Of a stretch of 64,000 nt of DNA, positions 42,688 to 56,579 are shown piece after piece (positions within the stretch are counted from its first letter, which is position 1; each line of letters begins with the position of its first letter). Made by a program: the position numbers and the translations under genes. The notes below the pieces were generated by a model, which saw only the letters and a list, made by a program, of their open reading frames with translations, made no database searches and was not told the origin of the DNA. Location of the stretch: NCBI RefSeq assembly GCF_020740795.1, contig NC_067287.1, positions 16,569,501 to 16,633,500 of the forward strand, read 5' to 3'. This stretch comes from Apus apus (lineage: Eukaryota; Chordata; Aves; Apodiformes; Apodidae).

Positions 42688-44549
42688 GAGGCAGCTGGTG
42701 AGCCGCGCTTGAAACCTGGTGTGTAAACATGGCTTTCTCCTCCACCACTCAGGTAAAAGCAGCCTCCTTCAGGGGAGCAGTAATTTGAGGAGTGGGGTCC
42801 ATGTTGTTGTGGTGAGGGCTGTGGCTGGTGACTTTCATCTCGGCCTTTTGATGCAGGGCAGGAATAATAGATGGCAGCTGGCAACACCCCACCTCACTGC
42901 ACTGCTTGCTCCAGGCCATTTTCCACCTCCCAGTGGGTAGTTGAGTCTCCTTGCCCTTCCCAGCCCCTGGGCCAGCTGCTGACTCTCTCTGCTTTGTCAG
43001 GATGGATGAGGGCCCAGGGAATCTGAAAGCACTGGGCCAGGGATGGCACCAGCCAGCCATAAGGTAGAAGAGCCATCTTGTGCCCAGAGGGGTGGGCAAC
43101 CAGGGGCACAAAGACAGGGCTGGACCACATCATCATCCTGAGCCACATCATCACCCACCTCACTCCCTCTTGCCACAGCTTGCTGGGCAGTGGATGCTCA
43201 AAAGACAATAGACGAAGAGCGAGCTCTTAGATACCTTGGTGATAGGCACCCTTTGAGACCAATCAGAGGTGTGGCTGCCCACAAGAAGAGGTGACCAGAA
43301 GATCCCTGGTGAGGTCACCACTTTCAGAGCAAGCCCAGACTATCACATGCAGGACGTCCCATTCCATGCACAAGGATGTTGCATCCCTGCAGTGTCTCCT
43401 GGCCCTGTCCCCTGCTCCTGTCTCTCAGCACTACTTGGAGATCCCTTTGGTACCACTGAAGAGCAGAGAAGGCATGTGGGGAGCAGAGAGCAAGGTCTGG
43501 GGAGGCTGTGTGGGTGGTAGAGGGTTGGGAGAGTTGATGGAAAGAAGGAAGATTGTCCTGCTCGGGAGCAGTGCGTACAGGAGACCCTCACTCCCTGCCT
43601 CACCTCCCAGCCCCTCCAGTGCTTCCAGATATGCAGCCCTGAGCACAGATGCTCCCGAAATTTGGTCCCCTCTGCCCAAGTGCTGGCTCACTATCACCAT
43701 GTACCTCCTCGGCTCCCCTCCACACCTCACACCTGCTGCTCACCTAGCCCAGTGTCACCAGAAGCTTTCTGTCCTGAGCCGGGCACTGCGAGGTCCCTCT
43801 GAGGAAGGAGGTGATGTGTATCCTGCTGCTGTGGGGACGAGTGCTGCTCTCCCCCGTGGTGCCAGTGCAGTATCCATGCAGGGAGAGGGAGGGACAGGAC
43901 AGCCAGTGCTGCTGCAGTCACCCCACAGTGATGCCAGGCTGAGAGCAGGTGACTCCAGCACTGTGGCATGCCAGGCAGGCAGGGCTCTGGGCATGGCTTT
44001 CCCAGTGGCAATGCTCTGAGAGGCGCTGTGTTTTGTGGGAGCGATTCCTGCGGGCCGCAACGCCCAGATACCACGTGCTGAGCCTTGTCTGCCGGCAGCG
44101 AGGGGACAGTGCTGGGCACATGGATGGTGGCTTCCAGGCACCTCAGGCTGACTCTCTGCTGTTAGCCAAGGGCAGGCCATTTGTGGCTGGGTCATATTGT
44201 CTCAGCACACCCTGTCAAAGGCACTGACTTGTGTTGGGGTCATTATCGGAAACATCAGAAGCAAAACACTCCCTTATGCCCTGATGGCTTGATGCCCTCC
44301 GATATCCAGAGCCAGGGTGTTAAATCCACCACCCTGGACCACTTCCAGCTCAGGTTACTGCACCTGCCAGAAACCCTTCCCTGCAATTCAAGAACAAGAC
44401 ACTGTCTTTCCATTTCTGGGGGGCAGAAGGAATGCTGTCACCTCCTGGGAGTCCTCAGCTGATGACCAGTGTCAGCCCTGGCAGGCCCAGGGGAGGTCCT
44501 GGCTGCTGCACTGCCAGGTGCTGCATGGAGGATGCGCATGGTCCAACTC

Positions 44550-44660
44550 CCCACTGACGTAACTCCTGGGAGGCAGCCGGGAGTTGCCAGCGGGGAATTG
44601 GCCCACATCACTCAGAGCACTTGGGGAGCCGTGCGGAGAGGAGATAATTGTTAAATGTGG
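44550..44660. promoter_or_regulatory. Candidate conserved noncoding element (WNT10A-CDK5R2)
   Basis: It contains a CRE-like TGACGTAA (ccactgacgtaactcc), cggggaattggccc and gagataattgttaaatg. Unique DNA; regulatory role inferred. Confidence 0.28.
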
Positions 44661-47600
44661 GCTGAGATAGGCTGAGTGGGAAGGGCAGGAGGCCAGGGAG
44701 GTGGCAGACACCTCACCAGGGCTGGCTTGGTTTACACAAGTTGGGCTTTGTTCAGTATCTCCCCAGGGTTTCGTGGCTGGGAGATAACACCCCACTGATC
44801 TGATCTGATGACAGGGAGTCAGGCAGCTCCTTTGTGGAGCCTTGCAAAACCTTCCCCAGCAGCTGTGCCTCAGCAGGACACGGTGGCAAGGTGATGTGGG
44901 CAGAGTGGGGCTGCCTCAGGTCTATCCTGAACACTGGTGACAGCCTCACTGGGAAAAAGTGACCATGAAAACCCTTGGGAGAGCAGCATGGGATGTGAAA
45001 GGTATGGAAGGGGTGAAGCCTCCCTGTCTGAACTGGGGGACAGTGGTCACAGTTTGGCCATGTCCTGGGCTGATAGGCTGAGGGCAGCAGTAGCGGGCTG
45101 GAGGATTTAACCCCCTCATCTCAACTGTGATCCTGACTACCGGTGAAAGCATCACCAGAGGCAGAAGTTTTGGTCCACATTGGCTTCACACCCAGGGCAC
45201 AGGACTGCTGAGAGCTAACAGCATCCACTGGGCCAGCCTGAAGTCCCTACACTAAAACCCTGCAAGAAAAGGCAAGGACCTGGTCAGCTCCCCATGCTAA
45301 CCCCCACCAAGGAATGCTGGGGCTCTGTCTCTCAGCAGCACAGCTCCTCTCTCACCCTGGGTCTGCGCCCACTAGTCCCTGTATGGTCCTCCATTGTGGC
45401 TGCACAGCAGAGGTCCCAGTGTGGGAGAAGTGTCCATGGGCTCTTCTGCTGAGCAGGGTCCTGTGCTCAAAGCCAACCTGTGTCAGGCTCTTTGCCTGGC
45501 TGCAGAGGGGTCAGCCTGCCTGCACCAAGGCTTTGCTGACTCACACAGGCTGGAGGAGAAGCACAAGGATCTGGATCACACTGTGCAGTGGCCCCACAGC
45601 ATCTCAAAGAACCCAGACACCGCCCTGAAGCTGTTTCTGTGGACCCCAAGCCTATGAACATTTCCACTTCTTCAGGCACAGCCCCTTGGCCTCTTCACTG
45701 CCTGCTACTCATCTTTGCCTGGTGCCTTAGTGGGACAGGCTGTTCTGAAGGTCTCCTGCCTGCTGGTCTTTCCCAACACACCCAGGCCCTGCCTTTTAGG
45801 CTGGCTACAGGGGGTGAGCAGGCCTACCCCAGACCTGCAGTCCTGTACTCTCCACTACCAATTTGGGACAAAACCCCAACCAACATCACTGCAAAGCCTT
45901 TCATGAAAGTCACAAGAGGTGGGCGAAATACATCTAAGGCTGGAAGTAGGTGCTTTGCACTTTCCACAGCCAAATACCACCTGGCAGAGCAGGAGCAAGG
46001 AGTCTGGGAGAGGCAGCTCCCTGCCTGCTGGCTTCCTCGGCCGTGGCTCCGTGGCCAAGCTGGCTCCCCAACACCTGCCTCCCCCCAGCCTACAAGCCCC
46101 AGGGCAGTGTGCAAGGAGTGACAGGTGAGTTGGCAGCAACCTGGCTCCGGCATCCCTCGGCACTCCTTCAAAACCAAGCCCTTTGCACGCCGTGTTTCTG
46201 CCGTGACAAACCAGCAGACATCAAGGAGAAGTAATTTGCTGGGATTCTGCTGGCCAGGCGTGTCCTGACGCCCACACGCCGCTCTCACCCGTGCGGACGG
46301 GAGACACGTGCTCTGATGTTTCCCGACACCCGGCATCACTGCTGGCTTGTGGTTGCTGGAAACACTGGTGGGGAGGTTGGGTTGGTTTCTCTCCATAGAC
46401 CTTGGAGTTCATGGGTGGGTATCAGCTCAGGGTTTGCCCTTCCCAGGATGTATGTCATGAGAGACCAAACATACAGGGGTTTTTGCAAAGATTACTACAG
46501 CGGTTTTACCCTGGACAGGACAAAACCAGCTCCAAAGGGAGCAGCAATGCTCTGCCCTTCCCTCTGTCCCACTGCTCTGGAGCATCCTTTGGCTTTAGGC
46601 AAGTCCTATCATATACCCAAGCTGTTGTTGCTCTGAGTCACCAAGTCTGCCTCTTTCTGCCGCTCTGGTAGCTGATAGCCTTCCTCAGCAGAGCCAGGAA
46701 CAAGCCCTCTGGTCTGATCTCCAGGTTTTCCTGGTCTCTGCAAAGCCATCTGAGCTTTTATTCCCAGCTCTGAAGCCAAATGGCTCTGTCCCCATGTCCC
46801 ATTTCACAGCAGGGCTCTGGGTGAGCTTTGGGCAAGGCTGGCAGGGCAGTTTGGATCACCTGCATCATGGTCCCCTAGTGGGAAAATCAATCTTGTAGAC
46901 TTGGTGTCAGTTGTGCCTTTTGTAGAGCTGGGCTGGTGGGTCAGGCCCTGGGGACTGGGACATGCCCAGCTCCTGCTGAATTAGCAGGAGCTCTGCTGGG
47001 CAGTGAGCAGAGACAGAGAGCATGTCCCATCCCCAGCATGGACTGGCTTAGTGTTGTGCCCCAAGTGGGGGCTATTCCACCTAGCTAGAGTCTTGGGGCC
47101 TTGGACTAGAGCAGGGGCCTCTCACAGGAGGGTTTTCCAAGGAAGGGATGCTGAGCCTGCAGACTGCAGCCTCTTTCGGGATGGGCTGGGAATCTTTTCC
47201 AGCTGGCACTGCACAAGCTTCCCCATCACCCAGGAAAGCCACGAGAGGACAACCAGTGAAGACACACATACCCCAGCATCTGGTGAGGCTCCGGCATGCT
47301 CAGCCATAGCCTGGGCTCAGCCCAAAGTGCTGAGTTGGCTGAATCCAGGCCAAGATGGCTCCTGCCCTTACAGGAAGCTGAGACAGCTGAGAGAGACCCA
47401 GAGTTGGGGATTGGATGGCAAAGGCAGCATCCCACAAGCCCCCCACTCCCTGCCTGGCTCCCACAGCCCTTCCTGGGGCAGGCCTGGCCTGTGGAGGGGG
47501 GGACAGTGGTGGTGGGTGCTGGGAACACCCTCTCTGTGGCTTCCCTCCTAATAATGAAGGGATGACGCCATGTGCACGAGCTGTTCCTAAGGGAGGAATG

Positions 47601-48539
47601 TCCTTTCTTCCTGTGCCATGTCGTGGCCAGATAAGTACAGGCCTCCAGCTCAGCAGCCTCCGCATAGTTTGCTGTCGCAAAGTGTAACTTCCACATCTGG
47701 CCTGAATGCTCCACAGTTGCCAGGACTGTCCCCTCCTTCTTCCATGCACATCTGGGCTGGGCAGCACTGAGGTGGTGAAGCCAGAGATACTGGGAGGGGC
47801 TGGGATGCATCTCCCACAGGGAGGGGCTGGCACCAGAAACACTCCGGCAGCTGCAGGGGGGATCCTGTGGCTGTCTGGCATGTGTGTTTACTGCTACAGT
47901 GGTTCTGTTTTTATGGTTACATTGCCCCTCCTGATATAGCTACAGGGACACCCACTTATACAGCTATAGGGGACCCCTTCGTACCCTGACAGGGATCACC
48001 CTGACCTGGGACACTGCCATGTGTATATAAGCACTGCTTCACCTCCCCCTTCCCAGTGACAGAGATGGGATCCCTGTTTTAACAGCCCCCAGTATTGTGT
48101 GGGGTCTTTCCCTGTGCCTCTGGGCTTCAGGGCTGCCTTTGCAGCCTTCTCCCTGCTGCCTAGGGCTCAGAATGGCTGCCATGGTAAATGCCCATGAAAA
48201 TAAGCCAGGGTAGACAGCTCCAGCATCCCAGTGAGCATGGCAGCCTTGGAGGGCAGGCAGGGATCTCCAGCATGGAGCTAGCTGCTGGGAGGAGCAGAGC
48301 AGTGTGGGGCTCACCCACCCGAGCTGGAGACAGAGTGTCCTCCGCTGGGAAACAGGGAGAGGATGGGGAGCCAGGTCAAGACTAGGGACAAGGTCAGAGC
48401 CTGGGGAGGGTCTGGGACCATGCAGGCAGAGACCCTCACTGGTCAGCAGTCCCCGGGGGTGCGTTGCAGGGCCAGCACTCAACCCTCCGCCACCCTTTGC
48501 CTGCAGCCTCTGGGGACCCGTTTCTCCCCCAAGGGGTGC

Positions 48540-48750
48540 CAGTCTCCTCCTTCAACACGCCGGCAGCACGGGGAGCACCAAGAACCGGTCCCTGCCGCTG
48601 TGTCCCTCCGTATTGTGAGCACACTGGGACGGCCGGCCCCGGGTGTGCAGCTCAGGGGGCAGGTGTGCGCGTCCGCTGCCCTCTGCTGAGGGAGGGCGGG
48701 CGGCTCAGCCCGGGCCGGGCTCCGGGCGTCGGGGCTGGGCTCTGAGCACC
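48540..48750. promoter_or_regulatory. Orphan CpG-rich patch
   Basis: Dense CpG DNA (ccggccccgggtg, gcgggcggctcagcccgggccg) lies far from any recognised gene start and includes a CTCF-like motif. It could be a CTCF or enhancer island, or the promoter of an unannotated noncoding transcript. Confidence 0.4.
48675..48689 (-). promoter_or_regulatory. CTCF-like motif, reverse
   Basis: On the - strand TCAGCAGAGGGCAGC matches CCASYAGRKGGCRSY with only the first base different. It lies inside the orphan CpG-rich patch. Confidence 0.55.
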
Positions 48751-49049
48751 AGCCCTCGCCACTGGCACGGACAACTTTGCGAGGGGCTGGTTTTGACTCC
48801 CTCTATCCCACGCTGCAGGGGCAATGCGAACTCTAATCTTTCACTGGGTGCTATTTTCTGGCCCTAGTCCACTGACCCCTGGCTCTGAGGTCTTGTTCCC
48901 ATGCCGACAGGTTTCTGGCTGCTCCTGGGGTTCCCTCCCCATAGCTCTTTCCTAGTTTCTCACTAAGCTGGGTCCCTCTCTTTCCCCCTTCCTATTATTT
49001 GCCTGTTTGTGTACAACTATCCAGCCAATTCTTATTTCCTTCAGCCCCA

Positions 49050-49390
49050 GCCAAGCAGATCCGTATTATTTCAGCATGGAGAAGAGGAGGCTCCGGGGAG
49101 ACCTTTTTGGACCCTTTGCTCAAAGGGGGCCTATAAGAAATATAGGAATAAACTTCTTTGCAGGGCCTGTAGTGATAGGACAAGGAGTAATGGTTTTCAA
49201 CAGAAAGATGGTAGATTTACATAGATATTAGGAATAACTTTTTTTTTTCTACAATGAAGGTGGTGAACTACTGGAACAGATTACCCAGAGAGGTGGTAGA
49301 AGACACATCCCTGGAAACATTCAAGGTCAGGCTGGATGGGGCTCTGAGCATCCTGATCATGTTGAAGACGTCCCTGCTCATTGCAGAGGA
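49050..49390 (+). mobile_element. CR1 LINE fragment
   Basis: It reads FSMEKRRLRGDL, the end of the CR1 ORF2 protein. A degraded 3' UTR follows (gggcctgtagtgataggac, atagatattaggaataac, actggaacagattaccc, aggctggatggggctctgag). It lacks the ATTCTATG terminus, so both ends are truncated. Confidence 0.88.
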
Positions 49391-51985
49391 TCTCTATTTG
49401 CCTGAGGGGGCTGCAAGAAAATGCTTTGCTGCATAGAGGGTCTCTGATGGGTCTGGGAGTATGTTTATCTGCCAGATGCTGCCTGTCTGTAAATGGACCA
49501 CTTAATTCAAAGCCTCCAGAGGAAAGGAGGGGGGAAGCTCTGGTTATGTCTGCACTTGTAAAGCAAACAGTCCCAGAGCATCTGCAGGCACAGCAGTGGG
49601 ACTGTCCCCCTGGGAATTTTGGCTTGGACCAGCTCACATTGATCCAGACAATTTTTTGCTCACGGATTAGGAGTTAGCCTGGATCAGGAATGGTCCCAGC
49701 AGGATCTGGCACCCAAGCTGTCCATTTGCAGGATATGCCAGAATATCTTTCACAGGTGAGCTGATCCATGTCAGAAGTCCTCAGGGCCAGAGAACAGTCC
49801 TGGGTTTGTTTCACTTAATGTATTGCTGTAGAGCATCCTTTCCAAAGAGACTGGAGATACGCACTTTGGACATACAGCCCCATTGACCCTGGCATGTCTG
49901 CTCCAGGCATGTGAAAGTGTCTGGGTAGAGGAGCTTTGAGGCAGGGGACAGCAGTGTGACTCTTTACTGCAGATCTTGTGCAATCAGGGCTGGGATAGAG
50001 GATAAGGAGAGCTTCTAGGTCTGGGCTGTGGGACAGCAGGCAGGGGAAGGGCCTCGGACAGACCCCGTTGGTGGAATGGTGTGGAAGTCCATTCATCCAC
50101 AGCACAGGATTGCTCCAGCCCATCTTTCCCTGACCTGCCTCCTTCATACATCAATAACAACGAACTTTATTCACATATTTACTGGAACAATGCAGTGACC
50201 CCGAGGAGCTTCCACTCCAGGCATTGCTCGCCCTCTCCCACCACAGGCTGCATTTGCACAACTGCCACAGCTGAGGATGAGGGAAGGATGCATGCACACA
50301 TGTGTGCACGTGTGTGTGTGTGCGCGTGTGTGTCTGCACAGGCCGGTGCCTGGCAGGCTCCCCTGGCGTGCCGCACGCCTGTGTTTGCACTGCGCTTGCC
50401 ATGTGCCTTTCAGGGCACGTGTGGGATCTGCCAGCCCGGCGCGGGTGCTCTGTGTGGGCAGGGGGTGTTTTGCTCAACACATGCCTTCATCTATGGCTGC
50501 AGTTTTGATGCCGAGGAAGACGGGCTTTTGATGTCTGCGTGCACGCGCGTGTGCTCTGTGGGTGTGTGACACACGCTGTGAGCAGCCTGCACAGATGTGT
50601 GTGTGAGTTTGCACATGCATGTGTGCCTGCACGTGTGTGAAGTGTGAGATCAGTATCTCAGCTGGCTGCCGCTCCTAGCTGCTGGAATCCCTGCCTCCCA
50701 GGCCACGTTATAGATGAGTACACTTGAAAGCATTTTTTCCCCCTTAGCCACCAGATTTCACTAGGAGAAGAAAAGGAACCGGGCACTTCATCTTCATTAG
50801 CAGCTGGGAGCCTCTTGGGGCGGCTTTTGTCTGGGCGATGCTCCCTCCGCCCCTGCTCTTATCCCCTGTCCTCACTCATTAGCCCTTTCCAGAGGGGAAA
50901 AGGGCTGGCTCATAGGGTCCTGCAGCTCTGCTGTGTCCCTGTTCCTGCTGGCCACCATGTCCCCCAGCCCTGTGACATCTCCAGCCCCCTCCAGGCAGCA
51001 GGGCTTGAATGGGAAGGGACAGGTCACCTTCCTTATCTGCTCTGGGAGACTCAGGAGTCATTTTAGGCCCCAAGAAGCCCCTTTAGTTGCAAGCTGCTGC
51101 AACCTCTGGATTTGGAGCTGGCTTTGGCCAGCGCTGTTTCAGGGTTTGGAGGGGTGGGGGGGGGGGGATGGCAGTGGCTCCATGACCAAGCTCTCCCACG
51201 AGGGCTGGATCTGGATGGGCTGAGGGCAGCCCTTCCCTTTTGGAGCTGCTCATCACGGGGAAGCACTCATGCCCGCATCCATTAATACCCAGTAACCATG
51301 ACAACTGCTGTGGAGCTGTCATCCTGTCCCCAGGCCAGCCACTACCGGGGTCCTTGCAGAGGGGTCTTGGGGTGGAAGCTTTCCTTGAATTGCTGCTTGT
51401 GTGGAGTGGCACCTGGGCTGTGCTTTGCCCTGCTGCTGAGGCCTGGGGCAGTTTGGAGGGGATACAGCACTGCTCCCCCCAGGGTGCCAGAGCACCCTCA
51501 GAAAGGGCCATGGCTGCTGCTGCTGGGCAGGATGCTGGGGCCACCTCAGCTGTGGGGAGGGCTTTGGGGGAAGATGGCAACAGAGATGGTCTCTTCTCCC
51601 CTCCTGCTAGTCCAGACACTGGGGGTTCAGCGAGACAGCGAGGTGGGGGTGTTGGGGGCAGACTGCCTTAGGTAACATTCCTTCCTACTTAAAAGGAGTC
51701 ATAAATCACTCAGTCTTTATTAAAAGCTCTGCCCGACCAGGAGAGAAATGTCAAGAGCATAAATCAACTCCACTGCTCCCTTGCAAGGGTCCTGGCTTGC
51801 CAAGTACTTCTCCCTCCATCGTCCCCAGGTAGGGCACGGCCACACTCTGCATCCATTCCCATGGACAAGGGACAGGGATGCAGGTCAGGGTCTGGTGATG
51901 GGAGCTCTCGACAATCCAGCCTCCTCGTGCAAATCCTTACCCCGGTGGTAGGTAAGGAATAAAAGCAATACCCGTACAGGAGACA
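49391..51985. other. Intergenic DNA without recognised gene
   Basis: It contains a (TG/CA)-rich microsatellite near 50285-50345 with further GT-rich sequence to 50640, an AT-richer island at 50700-50830 (gaaagcattttttcccccttagcc ... ttcattagcagctggg), and a G12 run at 51156-51167. Confidence 0.55.
50285..50345. repeat. (TG)n/(CG) microsatellite
   Basis: tgcacacatgtgtgcacgtg is followed by tgtgtgtgcgcgtgtgtgtc. Further interrupted TG units lie at 50530-50640. Confidence 0.8.
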
Positions 51986-51989
51986 CGGG

Positions 51990-52150
51990 TTTTTTTTGCC
52001 CAAGTCCTCCGCCTTCCCCATGCACCCCAGGGCCGCGGGAGGAGCGGGGCGGGAGCGGGTATGCCGCGGAGGTGCCGATGCGGACCCGCCACAGCCGCGG
52101 GCTGAGAGCACCCTCTCCTGGGGCCGCCAGGAAGGAGATCCACTTCTCCC
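51990..52150. promoter_or_regulatory. Second orphan CpG-rich patch with weak CTCF-like motif
   Basis: CpG-dense DNA (gccgcgggaggagcggggcg ... cacagccgcgggctg) contains, on the - strand at 52107-52121, CCAGGAGAGGGTGCT. This fits the CTCF core with two mismatches. Confidence 0.3.
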
Positions 52151-55100
52151 TCTGTCTGTCCTGCGGTGGGGAGGGCTGGCCTTCCCCTCATCCTTTGCTC
52201 AGGAACCCAAAGACTTCAGCTGAAAACAAACACCTCCCCTAAAGCCCCTGATACCCTGCTGCCAGAAAGGATTTTGCCCTAAAAGATGGAGACTGGCCCC
52301 ATTTTGCAGTTCCCACCCACCCCAGTAGCAAGGCTGGGGGGCGGGGGCTGCAGCAGGTGGGAAAACACCCCACTGTAGCACCCTGTCCCAAAACCCAAGG
52401 GCCAGCTGTGCATCACAGGGTTCCCGTGACTGCCTCCTGCCTGCGCGGAGCGGGCATGGGCAGGCACAGAGAGGTAGGAGAGAACCTAAGCAGGAGAAGG
52501 ACTCGCTTATGCAGCGTTTAAGCAGCCAGCACTGAGGTAGCTGCAATTGTCTCCTGTTTTTCCAGTTAGATGCGTGGCTTAATATAGCAACACTTATGTT
52601 GTAAAACATCACTCATAAAACACAGAGGATGTGCTGTGTGGGAGCCTTTGCAAGCCAATCCCCAGATGCTTTTTGATGTTGGCTTGGAAATTGCAGCGTC
52701 CTGGCAACAGCTTCTTGCTGGGCTTTGTGTGCAGCAGGGCCAGACCTTCCGCAAGGGAAAGCCTGCAGAGATCTCCAGGCTCTGGATGAGCTTTGAGGAT
52801 TTCCATTCACTCCAGGTCCAGAGTCGAGTGGATGGGAGCTACTGGGAGGTGCTGGGGGACGTGTGCAAACCTCCCATCAATCTCAGCCCATGCCTGATAC
52901 CATGGAGCTGCTGCCATGGGAGCCTTTCCTTAGCAAGGAATTGCAGGTACGGCAAACCTCAGGGCCCAGGGGACAGGCAGTGACCAGTGGCACCCATTGA
53001 TGCTGCCAGCACCAGCTGTGCATACCAAGGATGCAAAAAGTGTTTCTGTGATGGGTCTAGTCTCCCCACTCACTCAGCTCCATCTGTGGGAGAAATAGCT
53101 GCCTCAGCTGCTCCTGGTAGTGCTGGTCTTTCTCAAATGTCTTCCCCAGGGAGGGAGCAAGCTGATGAAGAAAGTTGTTCAGGCAAAATCAGGCCAGGCT
53201 CAGGCAGTTTGCATGCAGCCAGGCATCCCCTTGCTCAGGCTGAACACCAGGGGCCTCATCCTGCATGGAGAGGAAAGCTTGGTTCTGTAGGGTACCACCA
53301 GGGAGAAAGAGGCAGCCAAGGATGGCTCACCATCTTATCTCAGCTGGAGAGGGAATGGGCTGAGTAGGAGAGGGGGGAAGAGAGGAGGGGAGGGGGAAGA
53401 AGCCAGGATCTCCTTGCTTGGGAAGCTGCTGGGACTGTTCCATCAAAGGGAAGGAAGCCCTAGGCGCAGGGCTGCAGGCTTTCATGATCTGCTCACTGCA
53501 ACCCCTGTCCCCCATGGGTCTGTTTATCCTGGCATGGGAGAGCCCATAAATCACAGCCCTGAGCAAGCTGGTAGAACATGGCTTTCTTCCCTGTGGTGGC
53601 CCTGGCAGTGAGGCTCAGACAGCCTGCCAGGGCCAGAGAGGGGGGCCACCACCTGGGCATAGATGCCAAGCCTGGTCAGTGTATGGCCACCACACAGCTG
53701 GGCTGAGGGGGGGAAAGGTGTCCCCATCCCTGCATCTCCAAAACTGGCAGTGAGCTCTTCTGCTCCCATCAGCTCTGTAGGGCCATGCTTGGCCTTCACG
53801 TAGCATCTCTGAAACAGCTGAGGGTCACCAGTGCACAAGGGTCTTTGGGATCCCATCTCAGCTACTCCCAGACCTGAAAGTAGGTCCTAGTCCAAGGGCA
53901 AGGGAAGCTTCTCACTGTAGCTGACTGGCACTGCCAAAGGGTCTGCCCCATTGAGTGCCTCTCCAAGCTGAGCTGACCCAAGCTGCCCCGTAGTTTCCCA
54001 CGTTCCCTCCCACCTGCCACCCATCATGTTTTGCATTTCTTTCTCTACCTTATCTCCCTGCCGGCTCACCCCTTTGCAGCTGGTTTCTTGTTTTCCCTCT
54101 GCCCTCTCCCTTGCTCCTTGGCCCCACCTGCTGCAGCTCCAGCCTGGCTCCCCTGCTGAAGGACCTCGAGGCAGGTCCCTGATAAGAGCCAGACCAAACA
54201 AGAACCTTTTGTGCCACATTGAGCTCATACAGAGGAACTGGGCAAAGACCTGGCCTGAGCAGAGCAAGAGCGATACATAGAGGAGCTGAGTGGTTCAGTG
54301 CCACCATGCTGTGCCAGGCATGCAGCGTGATCCTGTCTCAGTTTCCTTGCTCCTCCAAAAATCTTTCCACTGCTCCTGCCCACAGCAGCTTCCCTCCCTC
54401 AAGCAGGGGAGGGAGAAGGGCCTGTGCTGAGGGCTGAATTGGGGAGGGAGGACACATGTCCCGCTGAGAGATGCTGTCAGTGCTGAGCCCTGTGTGCACA
54501 GCGGGGCTGGCAGACAGCAAGTGCAGGGAATAAAATTCTTCCCCCTCCCGGCCCACTGCCGGGTTAATATTCCCTCTAACGACAGACGGCTCCTTTTATC
54601 CTCTCTCGCACTCCCGCCAGTGATTTAATCTTGGAACAAGCCGTGATTATTTCCTGTACAGCTGCCTCCCTCGCTTCCACTGCAGACCAGGCTTGACAGC
54701 ATCCCACTAGGCAAGGAGCAGATCCTCCTCCTGAACCCCAGTCTGACCACAACTGAAGGCAAAGAGACCCTCTCCAGCCCCCTGCCTGCCTGGTCCCCTT
54801 GCTCCTGCCTGCCACCCACTGGGAGTGCCATAAGAATAGGAGGGACAGTCTGTGACGGGACCCCTATATGGGGCTGACAAGCATGAAGCAAGAAAAGGGG
54901 CCAAGGAAGGAAGTGGATTGTTTGACCAGGAGATCTCCCAGGTCCCAGCTTCATGAGGCAGGACCAGGGCTATGAATCTGGTGAGTCTCAGGCTGGATCT
55001 CTATATCTAGCATGGTATCAGCACAGAAACACCTGCCCCTGCCACATGTTAAGGCAGATGGTAGTTGGATCTCGTGCAGCCACTCCTCAGCAGCCCTGAG

Positions 55101-56560
55101 CCAAGGCCCACAGAGGCAGTGAGAAGGCAGGTGGAGGATTTACCCTCATGGCCCTTTGCACTTCAGAGGACTGCAGTGCTTGAGCCGATGCACCCCAAGC
55201 CCAGGACCACAGAGCACATAGCCTGGGATTGCATGAATAGCCACAGCAGTGCTGGCAACATGGCCTGAAGTACATCCAGAGGGTCAAAGTTCCTTGGGGA
55301 CTCACGTGCAGTTAGAACAGGCCAGATCTCCTTTACGTAGGGAGCTTGACAGGGGCTAGGGCTGACTCCATCCTCAACTGTGCAGTGAATGCAGTCATCC
55401 CCAAGCACTGAAAAACAAGAGGGCAGAATGCTACTGAGGACAATTTTCTGAGCCTCCTCTTGCACGGCTGCTGGGGAGAAGGTTTCCAAATTATCTGGTC
55501 AATATCTACTGTCTACCTGCAAGTGGTCAGCTTCCCTGTACTGCTGGATAGGTAGGGCTGGTGGGGTCAGTGCTTGTTGCCAGAGCATGTGTACAGGACC
55601 TGCATGCTTGTCCTTCATGCGTGCATTACCTGGAGGGCTGGGACAGGCCAGGATCCCTCTTTGCCAGGGCAGGGAAAAGCACTTGGAGACCAGGGCTGGC
55701 CCTGGGCCATCCCAGCAGCAAAACGTGGGGTGTAGCTCCACCTGGTGGGCAGCTAGGCAGCCCCCCACTCCTCCTCCCCCAAGCGCAACCAAGTTCCTTT
55801 GGCCATCACACGGGGACAGGAGAGAGCCTATAGCCCTGCCTTCCCTTTCACCGGTCGGAAACAGAGTCAGGGGACGTCAACCCCCCTAGCCCCGAGGTTT
55901 GGGCTGCTCCAGCATTTGGGGATGCTGAGGCAGCATCAGCTTGTGGATGCAGACGCTGCTGCAAGCACACAGACGACCTCTGCAAGCACACAGCCTAAGC
56001 AGTGAGCACTGGGACAGCTGGGACAGAGCCAACTGTGCCCCCGCAACCTACCCTTGCATGCTGAGGCTCCCCTGTGCCTGCAGGAGGAGGTTAAAGGAAG
56101 AGAGCTGCTTCCCTGCCAGATGGAAGTAATCCTGAGGGGCTGGACTGCTCAGCTTCTGCCAGCCTGTGAGGTGTGGGAACAAATCCGACCTGGCAACCAG
56201 GAATCCCTGAGCCAGCACATAGCATCCTGCACGATCCTGGACAAATCCCTGATGTCTGCCACAGAGGAGCACTTGCATAGATGCCCTGTACTTCCTGCTG
56301 CCCTATTCCCCTTGCTCTGGGATACTCATCACACACAGCATGCTGTGGCAAGACTTCCATCCCAGCGTGGAGACCTCAGCCCCTTCGCCCACAGCCTTTT
56401 CACTGCCAGGAGGCTCCAGACATGCCCACTGCTTCTGCGCAGGCTATAGGTTGGGAGCTGCTGGGACTTCACAAGTGGTGATGGGCACCAGGGAGGAACC
56501 ACCACCATTAGGACAACCAGACACATTCCCTCAGACAAGCAGCAGCTTCCTTCAGCAATG
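52151..56560. other. Intergenic DNA without recognised gene
   Basis: Mostly unique GC-rich DNA. An AT-richer candidate regulatory island lies at 54525-54665. A TCF/LEF-type ATCAAAGG core is at about 53443. No gene seen. Confidence 0.5.
54525..54665. promoter_or_regulatory. Candidate conserved noncoding element
   Basis: It contains gggttaatattccctctaac, ctccttttatcctctc and gtgatttaatcttggaacaag, a run of AT-rich motifs with few repeats. Inferred by composition only. Confidence 0.3.
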
Positions 56561-56579
56561 CCAGTGCCCCTGACTGCCA

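Larger units (their letters stand above)
34351..48530. other. WNT10A-CDK5R2 intergenic region, proximal part
   Basis: No protein gene is recognised in these 14 kb. Noted within it: A-runs at 34795-34813 and 35956-35988, a perfect hairpin at 35932-35957, an 18-bp triple repeat at 39643-39696, a tRNA-like fragment on the - strand near 37977-38010, and a 14-bp palindrome at 42674-42687. Open frames of 100-240 codons (such as 43291-44019) overlap on several frames and look random. Confidence 0.6.

Noticed and set aside
43291-44019. 242-codon open frame in the WNT10A-CDK5R2 spacer
   Set aside because: No recognisable domain or conserved motif, no splice partners, and overlapping frames of similar length on the other strand.
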